Positions 5,629-6,510 of a DNA stretch of 6,510 nt are shown here, one piece after another. The position numbers and the translations under genes are program-made. The notes below the pieces were generated by a model. The model searched no databases and was not told where the DNA came from. It worked only from the letters and a program-made list of their open reading frames with translations. The DNA comes from Porphyromonas sp. (GTDB lineage: Bacteria; Bacteroidota; Bacteroidia; Bacteroidales; Porphyromonadaceae): NCBI GenBank assembly GCA_029983505.1, contig JASBZK010000063.1, positions 1-6,510 of the forward strand, in the 5' to 3' direction. Every line of letters begins with the position of its first letter. The stretch's first letter is position 1.

Positions 5629-6405
5629 ATGCATACTTTTACCAAAATAGCAGTCACGGCTCTTGCACTCATTTCTTTTGCTTCGGCAGCAAGCGCCCAA
5701 ATGAGCCCCACGGACCGAATCAGAGAAAAGGGATGGGAGCTCGAGATCCGCACGGGCGTCAACCTCGGCGGCACCGCACCCATGCCTATGCCGGCAGAGG
5801 TGCGCGAAATCAAAGAGTATAACCCCAAGCTCAACGGCATCCTCGAGCTCTCCGTCTCCAAGTGGTTCATCCCCCACGGAGGTTTCGGTTTCGTCACCGG
5901 CGTACGTCTTGAGCAGAAAGGGATGGAGACGGTCGCCCGCGTCAAAAACTACCACATGGCGATGACCCAACAGGGTGCCGTAATGGAAGGCAACTGGACC
6001 GGGATGGTACGCAGCTCTTACTACGGCTCCAGCGTGACCGTGCCGCTGCTCCTTGCTTACAACTTCCACGACAGGGGACGCGTGAGTGCCGGGTTTTATG
6101 CGGGCTACATCCTGGACGGAGATTTCTCCGGAGATGTCTACGACGGCTATTTCCGCAAAGGTTCGCCCGTAGGCGAAAAGATCGTCTTCTCCAACGAAGA
6201 CCGCACCCCGTACAGTTTCAAAGACGCCATCCGTCCCTACGAAGTGGGGCTCCAGATCGGCGGAAGCGTGAAGATTTACCACAATTTCAACCTCTTTGCG
6301 GATTTAAAGTGCAGTTTTACGAACATCTTCAAGAGTGACTTCACCGCCGTATCCTTCCCGATGTATCCCATCTACATCGGCACAGGCTTCTCTCATCTAT
6401 TCTAA
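5629..6405 (+). CDS. Small outer-membrane beta-barrel protein (PorT-like)
   Basis: The 258-residue protein has a signal peptide ending AASA, cut before Q24. The mature part alternates amphipathic strands and turns: WELEIRTGVNLGG (36-48), NGILELSVSKWF (69-80), GFGFVTGVRLEQKG (85-98), SSVTVPLLLAYNF (134-146), GRVSAGFYAGYIL (150-162), PYEVGLQIGGSVKIY (203-217) and IYIGTGFSHLF at the end with C-terminal Phe. A pairing of strand plus VPLLLAYNF is common in Bacteroidetes 8-10 stranded barrels of the PorT-like outer-membrane group. No enzymatic motif is visible. It is cotranscribed with the lipoprotein, so the two may work as a surface pair. Function is otherwise unknown, and the exact family is not certain. 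Confidence 0.75.
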   Translation: MHTFTKIAVTALALISFASAASAQMSPTDRIREKGWELEIRTGVNLGGTAPMPMPAEVREIKEYNPKLNGILELSVSKWFIPHGGFGFVTGVRLEQKGMETVARVKNYHMAMTQQGAVMEGNWTGMVRSSYYGSSVTVPLLLAYNFHDRGRVSAGFYAGYILDGDFSGDVYDGYFRKGSPVGEKIVFSNEDRTPYSFKDAIRPYEVGLQIGGSVKIYHNFNLFADLKCSFTNIFKSDFTAVSFPMYPIYIGTGFSHLF

Positions 6406-6408
6406 AAA

Positions 6409-6501
6409 GACCGCCCCGGAAAGGGCAGCCCCATTAGGGGCAAGGAGATGCCGTAGGCATCCGTACGGGGTTCGTATGGTACCGTCGCCCCTAACGCGGT
6501 C
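6409..6501 (+). other. GC-rich multi-hairpin region after the barrel gene
   Basis: A closing helix GACCGC (6409-6414) with GCGGTC (6496-6501) can enclose TTAGGGGC (6434-6441) paired with GCCCCTAA (6487-6494), and a perfect hairpin GATGCC-GTA-GGCATC (6447-6461). A local alternative, GCCCC-ATTA-GGGGC (6428-6441), would use the same G-run. No T-tail, TAnnTTTG promoter or ORF with support is seen. It could be a dispersed repeat, a 3' structure, or the leader of a gene beyond the window. Confidence 0.4.
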
Positions 6502-6510
6502 GCTCTGCGC

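Noticed and set aside
5527..6282. 251-codon open frame on the minus strand
   Set aside because: It is antisense to the small barrel gene and to the end of the PCMD gene, with shadow-type composition.

Overview
The window looks like a piece of a Bacteroidales chromosome, most like Porphyromonas and its relatives. Three things point that way. Both recognisable promoters have the Bacteroidetes form (TTTG, about 21-22 bases, TAnnTTTG). The start codons of the five main genes lack Shine-Dalgarno sequences. The protein families (periplasmic asparaginase, Porin_O/P-like barrel, PCMD lipoprotein, PorT-like barrel) are typical of that phylum. The genus is inferred, not shown. All five main genes lie on the + strand.

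Region 1 (1-338) has no convincing large gene. It holds a strong terminator for something upstream, a second terminator-like hairpin, an inverted-repeat element, a promoter for the first operon, and an 18-codon leader ORF whose TGA overlaps the next start codon as ATGA.

Region 2 (339-3885) is a tight three-gene operon: a Dcu-family C4-dicarboxylate transporter, a secreted type II L-asparaginase, and an outer-membrane barrel resembling the Porin_O/P family. Together they suggest an anaerobic asparagine/aspartate route. The porin would admit substrate, the asparaginase would release aspartate and ammonia in the periplasm, and the Dcu carrier would import aspartate in exchange for succinate, the end product of fumarate respiration.

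Region 3 (3886-4482) is about 600 bases of non-coding but very structured DNA. In order it holds a 118-base quasi-palindrome centred on a perfect 16-base palindrome, a nested long hairpin, the operon terminator, a cluster of three GGTACGT boxes in alternating orientation, a Bacteroidetes promoter, and a 5' leader able to form a 12-bp closing stem around a 38-base loop.

Region 4 (4483-6405) is a two-gene operon: a lipoprotein with an Ig-like N-terminal domain and a PCMD-type C-terminal domain, followed 21 bases later by a small outer-membrane beta-barrel protein. The pair probably acts at the cell surface; its substrate is unknown.

Region 5 (6406-6510) is a compact, GC-rich, inverted-repeat-rich stretch that can be drawn as a closed multi-branched fold with two competing pairings. 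The most unusual material in the window is the structured intergenic DNA and the leader ORF, not the protein families.
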